Notes under the pieces: model-generated
The model's database searches: none
Told to the model about the DNA's origin: nothing
Seen by the model: only the letters and a program-made list of their open reading frames with translations
Made by a program: the position numbers and the translations under genes
Shown here: positions 1-9,067 of the stretch, piece by piece
Layout of the letters: the number at the start of each line of letters is the position of its first letter
Position numbering within the stretch: the stretch's first letter is position 1
Source of the DNA: JAWKHR01 sp041394725
Lineage (GTDB): Bacteria > Acidobacteriota > Vicinamibacteria > Vicinamibacterales > SCN-69-37
Assembly: GCA_041394725.1 (NCBI GenBank)
Contig: JAWKHR010000011.1
Location: forward strand, 90,469-154,468
Direction: 5' to 3'
Length of the DNA: 64,000 bases

Positions 1-1
1 C

Positions 2-1087
2 GAGATCGAGCGCCTCCGCCAGTTCGGCGACAGCGTCGTCGAGTCGCTGTCGGACGGGCTGTTCGTCGTGGACCTCGAGGATCGGGTCCTGCGCTGGAAC
101 CAGCGGATGGAGACGCTCATCGGCGTGGAACGCGGCCGCGCGCTGGGGCGGCCGCTGTCGCAGCTGTTCGACCGGCCGTTCCTCGAGACGCTGCAGGCGG
201 CGCGGCGCGACGCGCCCGGCGGCACGACGCTCTACCGGACGCCGCTCTCGACGCCCGGGCCGGATCGGCGGCAGCTGCTGATCAACGCGTCGATCGCGCC
301 GCTCCAGACCGAGGGCGCCCAGGCCGGCTGGATCCTCGTGTTCGAGGACATCACCGACCGCGCCAACCTCGAGGAGCAGCTCCGCCTGTCCGAGAAGATG
401 GCGGCGATCGGCCTGCTGGCGGCGGGCGTGGCCCACGAGGTGAACACGCCGCTGACCGGCATCTCGAGTTTCACCCAGATGCTGCTCGAGCGGTCCGAGC
501 CGGACGACCCGCGCACCCAGCTCCTCGAGAAGATCGAGCGCCAGACGTTCCGGGCCGCGAAGATCATCAGCAGCCTGCTCAACCTGGCGCGGCCGTCGGG
601 CGGCGAGATGGGGCCGGTGGACGCCAACGCGACCATCGGCGACGTGCTGTCGCTGCTCGAGCACCAGTTCCGCGTCGGCCGCATCCAGGTCCGCAAGGAC
701 ATCGCGCCGGGCGGCGTGGTCGTCCGCGGCGTCGAGTACAAGCTCCAGCAGGTGTTCCTGAACCTGTTCCTCAACGCGCGCGACGCGATGCCGCGCGGGG
801 GATGGCTGTCGATTGCCACGCGGGTCGAGGACGGCGAGGCCGTCATCGAGGTGGCCGACACCGGCGTCGGCATCCCGTCCGAACAGCTCGCGCGCATCTA
901 CGACCCGTTCTTCACGACCAAGCCGGAGGGCCGGGGCACGGGCCTCGGGCTGTCGGTGACCTACGGCATCGTCCAGGAGCACGGCGGGCGGCTGACGTGC
1001 GACAGCCGCATCGGCGAGGGCACGCGGTTCCAGCTGGTGCTGCCACTCGCGGAGCAGGCGTCGGCCGGACGCGCCGCGCGGACCTAG
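2..1087 (+). CDS. sensor histidine kinase with PAS domain (5' truncated by window edge)
   Basis: The reading frame is open from base 2, so the gene begins upstream of the window and only the C-terminal 361 residues are seen. A PAS-like region (SLSDGLFVVDLEDRVLRWN) is followed by a HisKA dimerisation helix with the phospho-accepting histidine in GVAHEVNTPL. The HATPase domain shows an N box (FLNARDAMPRGG), G1 (DTGVGIP) and G2 (GRGTGLGLSV). This is the standard arrangement of a NtrB/AtoS-like kinase that autophosphorylates on His and passes phosphate to a response regulator. The NtrC-type regulator 30 bp downstream is its obvious partner. The GTG at 68 is inside the PAS domain and is not the real start. 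The input signal is unknown because the N-terminus is missing. Confidence 0.93.
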   Translation, partial: EIERLRQFGDSVVESLSDGLFVVDLEDRVLRWNQRMETLIGVERGRALGRPLSQLFDRPFLETLQAARRDAPGGTTLYRTPLSTPGPDRRQLLINASIAPLQTEGAQAGWILVFEDITDRANLEEQLRLSEKMAAIGLLAAGVAHEVNTPLTGISSFTQMLLERSEPDDPRTQLLEKIERQTFRAAKIISSLLNLARPSGGEMGPVDANATIGDVLSLLEHQFRVGRIQVRKDIAPGGVVVRGVEYKLQQVFLNLFLNARDAMPRGGWLSIATRVEDGEAVIEVADTGVGIPSEQLARIYDPFFTTKPEGRGTGLGLSVTYGIVQEHGGRLTCDSRIGEGTRFQLVLPLAEQASAGRAART

Positions 1088-1117
1088 GGCCACGGCGAAG
1101 GCGCCAGACGAGGGGGC

Positions 1118-2572
1118 ATGGCAGAGACCAAGGCATCCGTCCTGATCATCGACGACGAGGAGATCATCCGCGAGGCGCTCGAGGCGCTGCTCGTCGCGGA
1201 GGGCTTCGACGTCGCGACCGGCGCGACCGCCGCCGAGGGGCTCGCGCGCCTCGCCGACCGGCCGTTCGACGTCGTGCTGCTCGACCTGATGCTGCCGGAT
1301 CGCAACGGCCTCGATGTCCTCGACGACATCCGCCGGCTGGACGACGAGCTGCCGGTCGTGATGATCACGGCCTACGGCACGATCGAGAGCGCCGTGGCGG
1401 CGACCAAGCAGGGCGCCTTCCACTACTTCCCGAAGCCGTTCAAGAACGACGAGGTGCTGCTCGTCATCCGCAACGCCGTCGAGCGGCGGCGGCTGGTCCG
1501 GGAGAACCGCGACCTGCGCGACCAGCTGCGCGCCGGCGCGCACCGGTTCGACGAGATCATCGGCGGCAGCCCGCGCATGAAGGCCGTCTACGACCTGATC
1601 GCCCGCGCCGCGCCCAGCCGCGCGACCGTGCTGATCCAGGGCGACAGCGGCACCGGGAAGGAGCTGGTCGCGCGCGCCTTCCATCGCCGATCGGCCCGCG
1701 CCGACCGGCCGTTCATCACCGTCAACTCCGGCAACCTCCCGCCCGACCTGCTCGAGTCGAACCTCTTCGGCCACGTGAAGGGCGCGTTCACCGGCGCCGT
1801 CTACCCGAAGAAGGGCCTGTTCGAGGTCGCCGACAAGGGCACGATCTTCTTCGACGAGATCGGCAACATCCCGGCCGACACGCAGGCCAAGCTGCTGCGC
1901 GTGATCCAGGAGCGCGAGTTCATGCGGCTCGGCGGGACCGAGACGATCAAGGTGGACGTCCGGATCATCGCCGCGACCAACGTGGACCTGCGCGCGATGA
2001 CGAAAACGGGCGGATTCCGCGAGGACCTGTACTACCGCCTCAACGTGATCACGGTGCCGCTGCCGTCGCTCGCCGAGCGGAAGGACGACATCCCGCTGCT
2101 CGTGCAGCACTTCCTCGACAAGTTCGCCGAGGAGAGCCACAAGGCGGGCCTGCTGCTCACGCCCGCGGCGCTCGACCGGCTCATGTCGTACGACTGGCCC
2201 GGCAACGTCCGCGAGCTGGAGAACGTCATCGAGCGCGCGGTCGTCCTCTGCGGCGAGCGCGAGATCGACGTGGACCTGATTCCCGACCACGTCAGCCCCA
2301 ACCCGGTCGCGCCCGCGCCCGAGGTGTCCATCCCGGTCGAGGGCATCCACTTCCGCGAGGTCATCATCGGCCACGAACGGCGCTACATCGAAGCCGCGCT
2401 CGAGGCGGCCGGCGGCGTCCAGAAGAAGGCCGCCGAGCTGCTGCACATCAAGCCGACCACCCTCAACGAGATGATCAAGCGCTACGACATCCGGGCCGGG
2501 CGGCGCCGCGGCGCCAGCGGCGACGCCGACGAGGCCGAGGTCGGCGAGCTCTCGCGCACCGGCGAGCAGTAG
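1118..2572 (+). CDS. sigma-54-dependent response regulator, NtrC/AtoC type
   Basis: The 484-residue protein has three classic modules. A receiver domain (residues 5-120) carries the acidic pair D12 D13 and phospho-acceptor D56 in LLDLMLPD. A sigma-54 AAA+ domain (about 145-380) has Walker A GDSGTGKE, the sigma-54-contacting GAFTGA loop, Walker B IFFDEIG and the arginine-finger region. A Fis-type HTH near 425-460 (KKAAELLHIKPTTLNEMIKRY) binds DNA. It starts at ATG 1118 after a purine-rich GAGGGGG ribosome site. It follows its likely cognate kinase and would activate sigma-54 promoters when phosphorylated. In PEP-CTERM organisms a related pair (PrsK/PrsR) controls sorted-protein genes, but nothing here proves it is PrsR. 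A short acidic tail follows the HTH. Confidence 0.95.
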   Translation: MAETKASVLIIDDEEIIREALEALLVAEGFDVATGATAAEGLARLADRPFDVVLLDLMLPDRNGLDVLDDIRRLDDELPVVMITAYGTIESAVAATKQGAFHYFPKPFKNDEVLLVIRNAVERRRLVRENRDLRDQLRAGAHRFDEIIGGSPRMKAVYDLIARAAPSRATVLIQGDSGTGKELVARAFHRRSARADRPFITVNSGNLPPDLLESNLFGHVKGAFTGAVYPKKGLFEVADKGTIFFDEIGNIPADTQAKLLRVIQEREFMRLGGTETIKVDVRIIAATNVDLRAMTKTGGFREDLYYRLNVITVPLPSLAERKDDIPLLVQHFLDKFAEESHKAGLLLTPAALDRLMSYDWPGNVRELENVIERAVVLCGEREIDVDLIPDHVSPNPVAPAPEVSIPVEGIHFREVIIGHERRYIEAALEAAGGVQKKAAELLHIKPTTLNEMIKRYDIRAGRRRGASGDADEAEVGELSRTGEQ

Positions 2573-2584
2573 ACGTCCCCCGGC

Positions 2585-3781
2585 ATGCGTCCGTTCCTTC
2601 CCGCCCGCGTGCTGGCCGCCTGGGCGGCGGCGCTGCTCTTCGTCTGCCTGCTGATCGGCCTGACCGGCTTCACGAGCGAGGACCCGGATTCCGCGCTCCA
2701 TGCGGCGCTCTCGGCGCGTCTGGCCGAGTTGCCCGTCGCACAATGGATCGCCCCGGAATGGTGGGGCGAGTGGGACAGCGAAGGCCTCTACCGCGAGCAT
2801 CCGGCGGGGATCTTCCTCGTGCCCGTACTGCTCGCCCAGGCGGGCGTTCCCGCGGTGCAGGCGTCCTACATGGTGGGCGTCGCGGCGGGCCTCGCCGCGC
2901 TGCTGCTCCTCGGCACGCTCGTCACCCGCGTGGCCGGACCCGCGGCCGGCTGGGCCGTGCTGAGCCTGCTGCAGGTCATGCCGGTCGCCTTCATCTTCCG
3001 CATCCGCGCCAACCACGAGTACCCCATGCTCGTGTGCCTGCTGCTCGCTCTGGTCGCGATCGACGGCGTCCAGCGATCGTGGAAGTGGGCGCCGGTCCTG
3101 GCGGTGGCGCTGACGACGGCGCTGCTCGTCAAGGGCGCCTTCATCGTGCTGGTCCTGGCCGGCGCCGGGCTGTGGATCCTCGTGGACCCGGCGCGACGGC
3201 GGGCCTCGCTCGCGCGACTCGCTCTGGCCCTGGCGCTCAGCGCGGGCGTCGTGGCAGTCGTCGCGTGGGCGTACGACCTCGCGTACCTGCACGCGACCGG
3301 GCAGCGGTTCTGGTGGCCGTACTGGCAGCGGCAGATGGGACCGCTCGAGGTGGCCACGCCGTTCGACAATGCCGCGATGCTGGCGTCCCACATGGGCTTC
3401 TACCTGGTGCGCCTGCTGTGGCACCCCGCGCCGTGGAGCCTGGCCATCGCCGGCGCCGTCTGGGTCTGGCGGGGCCGGCTGCGGGACGTCTGGCGCGGCG
3501 CGTCACCGGGCGCGCGGCGCGGCGTGGTCTTCGCGCTGGGGTTCGCGGCGGCGTCGGTGGTGATTCTCAGTCCGGCGAGCCGGTTCGCGGAGCGCTACGC
3601 GTTCTCCGCGTCGTTCGCGGTGGGGACGTGCGGCGCGGTCGTGGCGCTCGCGCTGTGGCCGCGCCTCGGCGCGTGGCTCGAACGGCAGCACCAGGCGCGT
3701 CCGGCGCTGCCGGTCTGGATCTGGACCGCGCTCATGCTGGCCCGGCTCGTCGTCGGGCCGCTGCTGCCGCGCGTGCAGTAG
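2585..3781 (+). CDS. GT39/ArnT-like integral membrane glycosyltransferase
   Basis: This 398-residue protein is mostly hydrophobic with roughly nine to eleven membrane helices, the first at residues 8-28. The first periplasmic loop contains DPDSALHAAL and, further on, REHPAG. Acidic residues in this loop are where PMT/ArnT-family enzymes keep their catalytic Asp and metal-binding residues. Members move a sugar from a polyprenyl-phosphate donor onto an acceptor outside the inner membrane. The gene sits 12 bp after the response regulator and converges on the minus-strand glycosyltransferase operon, whose UbiA-like enzyme could make a polyprenyl-phosphate sugar donor. That link is inference. It is shorter than full ArnT, so the substrate cannot be named. 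Confidence 0.72.
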   Translation: MRPFLPARVLAAWAAALLFVCLLIGLTGFTSEDPDSALHAALSARLAELPVAQWIAPEWWGEWDSEGLYREHPAGIFLVPVLLAQAGVPAVQASYMVGVAAGLAALLLLGTLVTRVAGPAAGWAVLSLLQVMPVAFIFRIRANHEYPMLVCLLLALVAIDGVQRSWKWAPVLAVALTTALLVKGAFIVLVLAGAGLWILVDPARRRASLARLALALALSAGVVAVVAWAYDLAYLHATGQRFWWPYWQRQMGPLEVATPFDNAAMLASHMGFYLVRLLWHPAPWSLAIAGAVWVWRGRLRDVWRGASPGARRGVVFALGFAAASVVILSPASRFAERYAFSASFAVGTCGAVVALALWPRLGAWLERQHQARPALPVWIWTALMLARLVVGPLLPRVQ

Positions 3782-3789
3782 GGCGAGGC

Positions 3790-5454
3790 CTACTCGCCGC
3801 CCTTCGATCCGCCCGACCCGCCGCGCCCGCCCGACCGCCGGCCACGCTGGCCGCGGCGGCCGGACGACCGGCGGCGGCCATCGCCGCCCGCAGCCGAGCC
3901 CTCGCGCCGCGATCCGCCGTCGCCGCCGGATGCCGATCCCTCCCGGCGGGAGCCGCCGTCTCCGCCGGATGACGATCCCTCGCGCCGCGGTCCGCCGCCA
4001 CCCGGCGCGCCATCGCGGCGCGGTCCGCCACCGCCGGATCCGCCGCGGCGGCGCCCCGATCGGCGGACGCGCAACGGCCCCCCGGACGGCCGGTCGCCTC
4101 GCGGGCGATCGCCACGGGGGTGGTCGCCGCGGGGACGGTCGCCGCGGGGGCGGTCGCGATCGCCGTCATGTTCACGCTCCGGAGTCCCGCCGGCCGCGCG
4201 GTCGTGCACCGTGGGCGGCCGGACCCGGTTCAGCATCCGCTCGTACTTCGAGATGATCGTGCTCCAGCGGTAGTGCTCGTTCACGTACTGCTGGCCGTTG
4301 CGCGCCATGGCCGCGCGCAGGTCCGCGTCGCCCATCAGCAGCTTCAGGCCCTCGACGAACTCCCACCGGTCCGCGTAGAACAGCCCCGCGTGGCTGCGGA
4401 GGCAGTGATCCACCAGCACCTCGGACCGCGCGTTGGCCAGCACCGGCGTGCCGACCGCGAACGCCTCGAGCGCCAGCAGCGACAGGCTCTCGTGCGGCGA
4501 GGGCACGACCACGACCGTCGCGGCCTCGAGCGCGTGGAGGCGCTCCTCGTCCGGCAGCATGCCGGCGAACCGCACGTGCGGGTCGTCGGGCAACGGCATC
4601 AGCTTGGCGCCCATCAGGACGAGGTTGGTCGTGCCGCCCTCGCCCAGGTAGGTCTGGAAGTACTCGAACAGCTCCTCGCAGCCCTTGCCGGGATCGATCC
4701 GGCCGCCGTAGAGGATGAACGGGTCGTGCAGCCGGTGCCGGCGGCGGAACGCGTTCGCAGCGCCCTCGATATGCGGTGCGAGCGGCTCGCGGCTGGCGGG
4801 TCCGGGCACGGGCTCCGCCGATCGCCCGCCGCCCGCCTGTCCCTCTGGCAGGTCCACGCCGCAGCCGACGACGTCCTCGACGAGGGCGCGGAGCCGGAAC
4901 CGGTCGCTGACGAAGCGACGCTCGACGTCGGTGTTCCACACGAGGCCGGCGGCGGCGGAGAAGACGTCCTCATAGAGGCCGAGCCGGATCGCGGGCTCGT
5001 CGTGCGCGGTCGGCACGAGCAGGCTCTTGTGCGGCGCCACGCGCAGGCCCATCACGGTGGGCGCGTAGAGGTAGGTGAAGAAGATGAGCGCGTCGTACTG
5101 CTGGTGCTGCCGTTCCAGGTAGTCCACCAGGCCGGGGGACCACGGCCCCTGCTGCTTCAGCCACTCCATCTCGTCCTGCCGGGTGTGCCGGTGCGTGAAG
5201 ATCCAGTCGGAATAGCGGTTGAACTCCTCCAGGTCGCGCGTGCGGCTGGTGGGGAAGCGCCGGACGGTCACCCCGCGCAGGCGGTCCGTGCCTTCCGGGT
5301 AGGCGTTCTCCCAGGTGATGTAGTCGCGCGCGCAGGTGGTGATCACGTCCACCTGGTGCCGCTGCGCCATCCGTTCGGCGATCAGGCGGCAGTGGTACTC
5401 GGATCCCCCGAGGATTTCCGTGCCGTAGCGTTGGACGATGAAGGCGATTTTCAT
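3790..5454 (-). CDS. GT4-family glycosyltransferase with long repetitive Arg/Gly/Asp tail
   Basis: Residues 1-420 form a GT-B glycosyltransferase. The N-terminus is MKIAFIVQRYGTEILGGSE, the nucleotide-binding half has LYGGRIDPGKGCEELF, and the E-x7-E-like segment is PHESLSLLALEAF. Residues about 420-554 are an unstructured basic tail with two tandem repeats: PRGDR-type pentapeptides and 13-residue GGDGGSRREGSAS-type units. The core is paralogous to the gene at 7784-9067, which has no such tail. It is the last gene of the minus operon, 3 bp after its neighbour. The sugar and acceptor are unknown. The tail could bind polysaccharide, nucleic acid or membrane, but this is speculation. Its third-position GC matches the core, so it appears genuinely translated. 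Confidence 0.88.
   Translation of the reverse strand: MKIAFIVQRYGTEILGGSEYHCRLIAERMAQRHQVDVITTCARDYITWENAYPEGTDRLRGVTVRRFPTSRTRDLEEFNRYSDWIFTHRHTRQDEMEWLKQQGPWSPGLVDYLERQHQQYDALIFFTYLYAPTVMGLRVAPHKSLLVPTAHDEPAIRLGLYEDVFSAAAGLVWNTDVERRFVSDRFRLRALVEDVVGCGVDLPEGQAGGGRSAEPVPGPASREPLAPHIEGAANAFRRRHRLHDPFILYGGRIDPGKGCEELFEYFQTYLGEGGTTNLVLMGAKLMPLPDDPHVRFAGMLPDEERLHALEAATVVVVPSPHESLSLLALEAFAVGTPVLANARSEVLVDHCLRSHAGLFYADRWEFVEGLKLLMGDADLRAAMARNGQQYVNEHYRWSTIISKYERMLNRVRPPTVHDRAAGGTPEREHDGDRDRPRGDRPRGDHPRGDRPRGDRPSGGPLRVRRSGRRRGGSGGGGPRRDGAPGGGGPRREGSSSGGDGGSRREGSASGGDGGSRREGSAAGGDGRRRSSGRRGQRGRRSGGRGGSGGSKGGE
3874..4035 (-). repeat. 39-bp-unit tandem repeat coding for Gly/Arg-rich 13-mers
   Basis: Within the glycosyltransferase tail (residues 474-527) the two best-conserved copies read GGDGGSRREGSAS and GGDGGSRREGSAA. 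Looser, shorter GGGGPRR(D/E)G units precede them. The repeat keeps frame because the unit is a multiple of three. Confidence 0.8.
4075..4149 (-). repeat. 15-bp-unit tandem repeat coding for (R/H)PRGD pentapeptides
   Basis: Residues 436-460 of the same glycosyltransferase are five consecutive pentapeptides: RPRGD, RPRGD, HPRGD, RPRGD and RPSGG. The DNA unit is 15 bp with third-position changes between copies. Confidence 0.82.
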
Positions 5455-5457
5455 GGG

Positions 5458-6519
5458 TCAGACCGCCGCGAGCAGCGCCTCGAGTCCCGGCTCGAGGCGT
5501 TCGCGGCTGAACTCGGCGGCGCGTGCGCGCTCGCCGGCGATGACGGCGTCGCGGAGCGGCTGGTCGTAGACCAGCGCGCCCAGCAGTTCCGCCGCCTGTT
5601 CGAGATCCTTGGGGGTGAAGCAGACGCCCGCGCCGCCGAGCGTCTCGGGCACGGCCGCCGCGCCGTAGGCGAGGACCGGCACGTCCATCGACATCGCCTC
5701 GACGAGCGGCACGCAGAAGCCCTCGTGCTCGCTCAGCGACACGTAGGCGTGGGCGTGGCGGTAGTAGGCCGCCAGCTCCCGGTCCGGCACCGGACCGGTG
5801 AACCAGAAGCGGTCGGGCAGCATCCGGTACTCGGCGACCAGCGCGCGGACGGCGGCGTGGTAGTGCGGCACCGCGTCGTACCGGCCGACGAAGATGAACC
5901 GGTAGAACGAGTCCACGTACCGCTTGTAGTGCTCGGCCAGCCGGATGTGGTCCTCGATCTTCTTGTTCGGCGCGATCCGGCCGACGAACAGGATGTTGCA
6001 CAGGCCGTCGGTGAGCGTGCGCTCGAGCGCCGGCACGGGCGGCGCCTCGCGCAGGCGCGCCGTGTCGACGAGGATCGGCAGCACCCCGGTGCGGGGGAAG
6101 CCCATCGACTCGAGCGCCTCGCGGTTGTACTCCGAGACGCCCAGCGCCAGGTCGGTGCGGTCGGCCAGCGTCGCCACCTCCTGCCGCCCGAGCATCGCCA
6201 GCCGGGCGATGCCCGGGTCGAACGGTGCGAAGAAATGCGGCGGGGTGACGTTGTGGTAGTGCAGCACGCGCGCGCCGGGCAGCCGGCCGAAGGCCTCGGT
6301 CATCGGCGAGGCGATCGCGAAATGGAAGATCGTCACGTCCGCCCGCCGCGATGCCGGGTCGTGCCAGGGGCGCGCCTCGCCGGCCAGGTCCTCGTCGATG
6401 GTCAGCGCGAAGATGTCGGACTCGTGTCCCCAGCCCCGGAACACGTCGCGGATGCGCCGCGCGTTGTCGCCGACGGCGTCGCCGCGGTGCGCCGCCGGGA
6501 TCCACTGGTGGACGATCAC
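5458..6519 (-). CDS. GT4-family glycosyltransferase
   Basis: The 353-residue GT-B enzyme starts at GTG 6519, which overlaps the previous gene's TGA in GTGA. That overlap decides the start over the longer open frame. Visible parts are the N-terminal VIVHQWIPAAHRGDAVGDN, the donor-binding FVGRIAPNKKIEDHIRLAE and the E-x7-E signature SEHEGFCVPLVEAM followed by AVPETLGGAG. Its C-terminal half is close to the next gene upstream (both carry SEHEGFCVPL), so the two are paralogues. The protein is soluble or peripheral with no signal peptide. It probably adds one sugar of a glycan in an operon of four such enzymes. The sugar is not predictable. Confidence 0.88.
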   Translation of the reverse strand: MIVHQWIPAAHRGDAVGDNARRIRDVFRGWGHESDIFALTIDEDLAGEARPWHDPASRRADVTIFHFAIASPMTEAFGRLPGARVLHYHNVTPPHFFAPFDPGIARLAMLGRQEVATLADRTDLALGVSEYNREALESMGFPRTGVLPILVDTARLREAPPVPALERTLTDGLCNILFVGRIAPNKKIEDHIRLAEHYKRYVDSFYRFIFVGRYDAVPHYHAAVRALVAEYRMLPDRFWFTGPVPDRELAAYYRHAHAYVSLSEHEGFCVPLVEAMSMDVPVLAYGAAAVPETLGGAGVCFTPKDLEQAAELLGALVYDQPLRDAVIAGERARAAEFSRERLEPGLEALLAAV

Positions 6520-7787
6520 GCCCGGTGCCCCAGGTCCGCCACCGGCGCGCCCTCGTCGGGCGCGACCGGCAGGGCCTTGAACGCGCCGGGCCGCGTGAGC
6601 CGCAGCGCCTCCAGCTCGTCGGCGAGCCGGAACTGGCGCCAGAAGTCGTAGGCCACCGCCGGCGCCGGCTGCCGGGGGCCGTCGAGCACGCGGCCGACGA
6701 CGTCGATCACCATCCCGTCGAAGTCGCGCGCGCGGAGCCGCGCGAGCGCGGCGTCCTGCGCGGCGACGATCCGCGCCTCCACCCCGGCGTCCGACAGCAC
6801 CCCGTGCATGAGCGCCGCCACGAGCGCCGGATCGCGCGTCTCGTAGAGCAGGCCGCCGCCGTCCATCGTGTCCGGCACGGCGGTGGCCGCGAACGCCAGG
6901 ACCGGCACCTGCTTGTGGAACGCCTCGATGAGCGGCACGCAGAAGCCCTCGTGCTCGCTCGCGCAGAGGAAGAGATCCGCGACGTCGTAGAGCGCCGTCA
7001 GTTCCTCGTTCGTCACCTGGCCCAGCACCTCGACGTGCCGCACGCCCAGCCGCGCGATGAGCCCCTGGATCTGCGCGAGGTACGCCTCGAACCCGCCGTA
7101 GGCGCCGGCGAGCAGCAGCCGGGCCCGCGGGTTGTAGCGGGTCTGGTAGGCGTGGAAGTACCGGATCACGTTGTCCGGCCGCTTGTTCGGCACCAGGCGC
7201 CCGACGAACAGCACGTTCGTCCAGTCGTCGTCGTACGCGGCGAGCGGTCGCGGGTCCGGCGCCACGTCGAGGTGCGCGAAGCCCGGCACGACCGGCAGCA
7301 CCGCCGTACGCTCGAACCCCGCGGCCTCGAGCTCGCGGCGGTTGAACTCGGAATCGCCCAGGGCCAGGTCGCACCGCGACCGGTAGGGCAGCAGCTCGCG
7401 CCGGCCGTGGAAGCACTGGCGCACGAGCTGGTCGTGCACGCCGAGGAAGTACTCCGGCGGCGTGATGTTGTGGTAGATGAGCACCATCCGGCACGGCAGC
7501 GCGAACGCCGTGCGCGAGGCCCGCGATCCCAGCGAGAAGTGGTGGATGAGCAGGTCGTCCGGCCGCGCGGACGGGACGAAGTCCCGGTAGTCGATCGTCA
7601 GGTCCTCGAGCCGCGGATCCGCGGTCTCGACGATGATCTCGGACTCGTAGCCGGCCGCGCGGAGCGCGCGCCGGATGCCGAGCACCTCATGCCCGATCGC
7701 GTCGCCGTAGCCCAGCGTCGCCAGGACCTGGTGGACGCGCGGGCGCGTCGCGATCGGCCCGGTCCCGGTCGGGCGCGCCGCCGTCAT
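6516..7787 (-). CDS. GT4-family glycosyltransferase
   Basis: The protein has 423 residues, starting at ATG 7787 in an ATGA overlap with the upstream gene's stop. The N-terminal domain contains RVHQVLATLGYGDAIGHE and HNITPPEYF. The C-terminal nucleotide-sugar domain shows VGRLVPNKRPDNVIRYFH and the signature SEHEGFCVPLIEAF with AVPDTMDGGG. It belongs to the same subfamily as the downstream gene at 5458-6519. The C-terminal 60 residues after the GT domain are an extra extension of no recognised fold. Translational coupling on both sides indicates coordinated synthesis with the other transferases. Confidence 0.88.
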   Translation of the reverse strand: MTAARPTGTGPIATRPRVHQVLATLGYGDAIGHEVLGIRRALRAAGYESEIIVETADPRLEDLTIDYRDFVPSARPDDLLIHHFSLGSRASRTAFALPCRMVLIYHNITPPEYFLGVHDQLVRQCFHGRRELLPYRSRCDLALGDSEFNRRELEAAGFERTAVLPVVPGFAHLDVAPDPRPLAAYDDDWTNVLFVGRLVPNKRPDNVIRYFHAYQTRYNPRARLLLAGAYGGFEAYLAQIQGLIARLGVRHVEVLGQVTNEELTALYDVADLFLCASEHEGFCVPLIEAFHKQVPVLAFAATAVPDTMDGGGLLYETRDPALVAALMHGVLSDAGVEARIVAAQDAALARLRARDFDGMVIDVVGRVLDGPRQPAPAVAYDFWRQFRLADELEALRLTRPGAFKALPVAPDEGAPVADLGHRA

Positions 7788-9067
7788 TCCCGCCCCGCCG
7801 GGCCGGCCGGCGCCGCCTCGACGACGGCGCGGGCCCCCGGCAGCGTCCTCTGCCGCCGCGCCCACCAGCCCGGGAGCGGATCGAGCGCCGGTGCCGCCGG
7901 ATCGCGCGAGAGCCGGTCGAACATGTCGAGGTACTTCCGCTCGATCACCGGCCACGCGTAGTGCCGGCGGTAGAACTCGCGGCCGTTCGCGCCGAGCACC
8001 GCGCCGAGCGGACCGCTGCCCTCGAGGGCGTACAGCGCCTCGGCGAATTCCTCGAAGCCCTCGTAGTAGAGGCCGGCGTTCGCGCGGATCGCCTGGCCGC
8101 GCAGCACGTCGCAATGACCGCTGACCAGCACCGGCTTGCCGAGCGCCCACGCCTCGAGCGCGACCATCGACAGGCTCTCGTAGCGCGACGGCATGATCAG
8201 CACGTCGGCCGCGGCCAGCGCGTCGAACTTCTGCTCGTCGGGCAGGAAGCCGAGGTGCCGGATCCGCGGATGCGACGGGATGTCGAGGTGCTTCGAGCCG
8301 ACCAGCACCAGGTCCAGGCCGTGCGGAGACATCACCGCGTAGCGCTCGAAGTACGAGAACAGCTCCCGGCAGCCCTTGTTCTCGTCGATCCGGCCGACGT
8401 AGATGGCAAACGGGCGGCGCTGGTGAAACTGCTTGCGGAAGCGCTGCGGCTGCGGCCGCGCCGGGATCTCCGAGCCGACGCCGACGACGACGGATGGCCC
8501 CTGGCGGCCGCTCACGTGCTGGATGAGCGCCTTCTCCTCGAGCGAGTTGTACATGAGCGCCCGTGCGCCGCGCAGCACCGGGCCGAAGATCCCGAGGCCG
8601 ACGGCCGGGTCGCGCTCGGCGGTCGGCACGAGCACCGCCTTCGCCGGCACCGCCCGGATGCCGTGCCACGCGTGGTAGTAGCGGTAGCTGAAGAAGACGA
8701 AGAAATCGACGGCGTCGCGCGCCTGGCCGAGGTGCCGGATGAGCGCCGGGCTCGTCGGACCCTCCGCGTCGAGCCACCGCAGTTCCTCCGCCATCGAGTG
8801 CGTCCGGTCGAAGACCGCCGCCGACAGCCGGCCGAACTCACGCGTGTCGCGCGGACGCGAGACGGGAAAGCGCCGCACGGGGACGCCGTTGATCGTCTCC
8901 TCGCCCGCCGGCAGCTCGTTGCGCCACGTGATGTAGTCGGTCGCGCAGGTCGTCAGGACCTGCACGTCGGCGTGGCGCGCCAGGTGCTCGGCGATGTAAC
9001 GGGCGTGCAGCTCGGCGCCGCCGCTGATGTCCGCGCCGTAGCGCTGGACGACGATCGCCAGCTTCAC
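7784..9067 (-). CDS. GT4-family glycosyltransferase, paralogue of the 3790-5454 enzyme
   Basis: The protein has 427 residues. The GTG start at 9067 overlaps the stop of the upstream frame as GTGA. Its first 60 residues track the tail-bearing transferase closely: MKLAIVVQRYGADISGGAE here against MKIAFIVQRYGTEILGGSE there, and both have TTCA-DYITW. Donor-site motif YVGRIDENKGCRELFSYFE and signature SRYESLSMVALEAW match the same subgroup. The four transferases therefore form two paralogous pairs, suggesting duplication of a two-gene block. No membrane segment is seen. Confidence 0.88.
   Translation of the reverse strand: MKLAIVVQRYGADISGGAELHARYIAEHLARHADVQVLTTCATDYITWRNELPAGEETINGVPVRRFPVSRPRDTREFGRLSAAVFDRTHSMAEELRWLDAEGPTSPALIRHLGQARDAVDFFVFFSYRYYHAWHGIRAVPAKAVLVPTAERDPAVGLGIFGPVLRGARALMYNSLEEKALIQHVSGRQGPSVVVGVGSEIPARPQPQRFRKQFHQRRPFAIYVGRIDENKGCRELFSYFERYAVMSPHGLDLVLVGSKHLDIPSHPRIRHLGFLPDEQKFDALAAADVLIMPSRYESLSMVALEAWALGKPVLVSGHCDVLRGQAIRANAGLYYEGFEEFAEALYALEGSGPLGAVLGANGREFYRRHYAWPVIERKYLDMFDRLSRDPAAPALDPLPGWWARRQRTLPGARAVVEAAPAGPAGRE

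Noticed and set aside
802..3972. A 1056-codon plus-strand frame overlapping the kinase, regulator and membrane transferase
   Set aside because: Arg/Ala/Gly/Pro-rich translation without domains. The other frame gives three textbook proteins over the same DNA.
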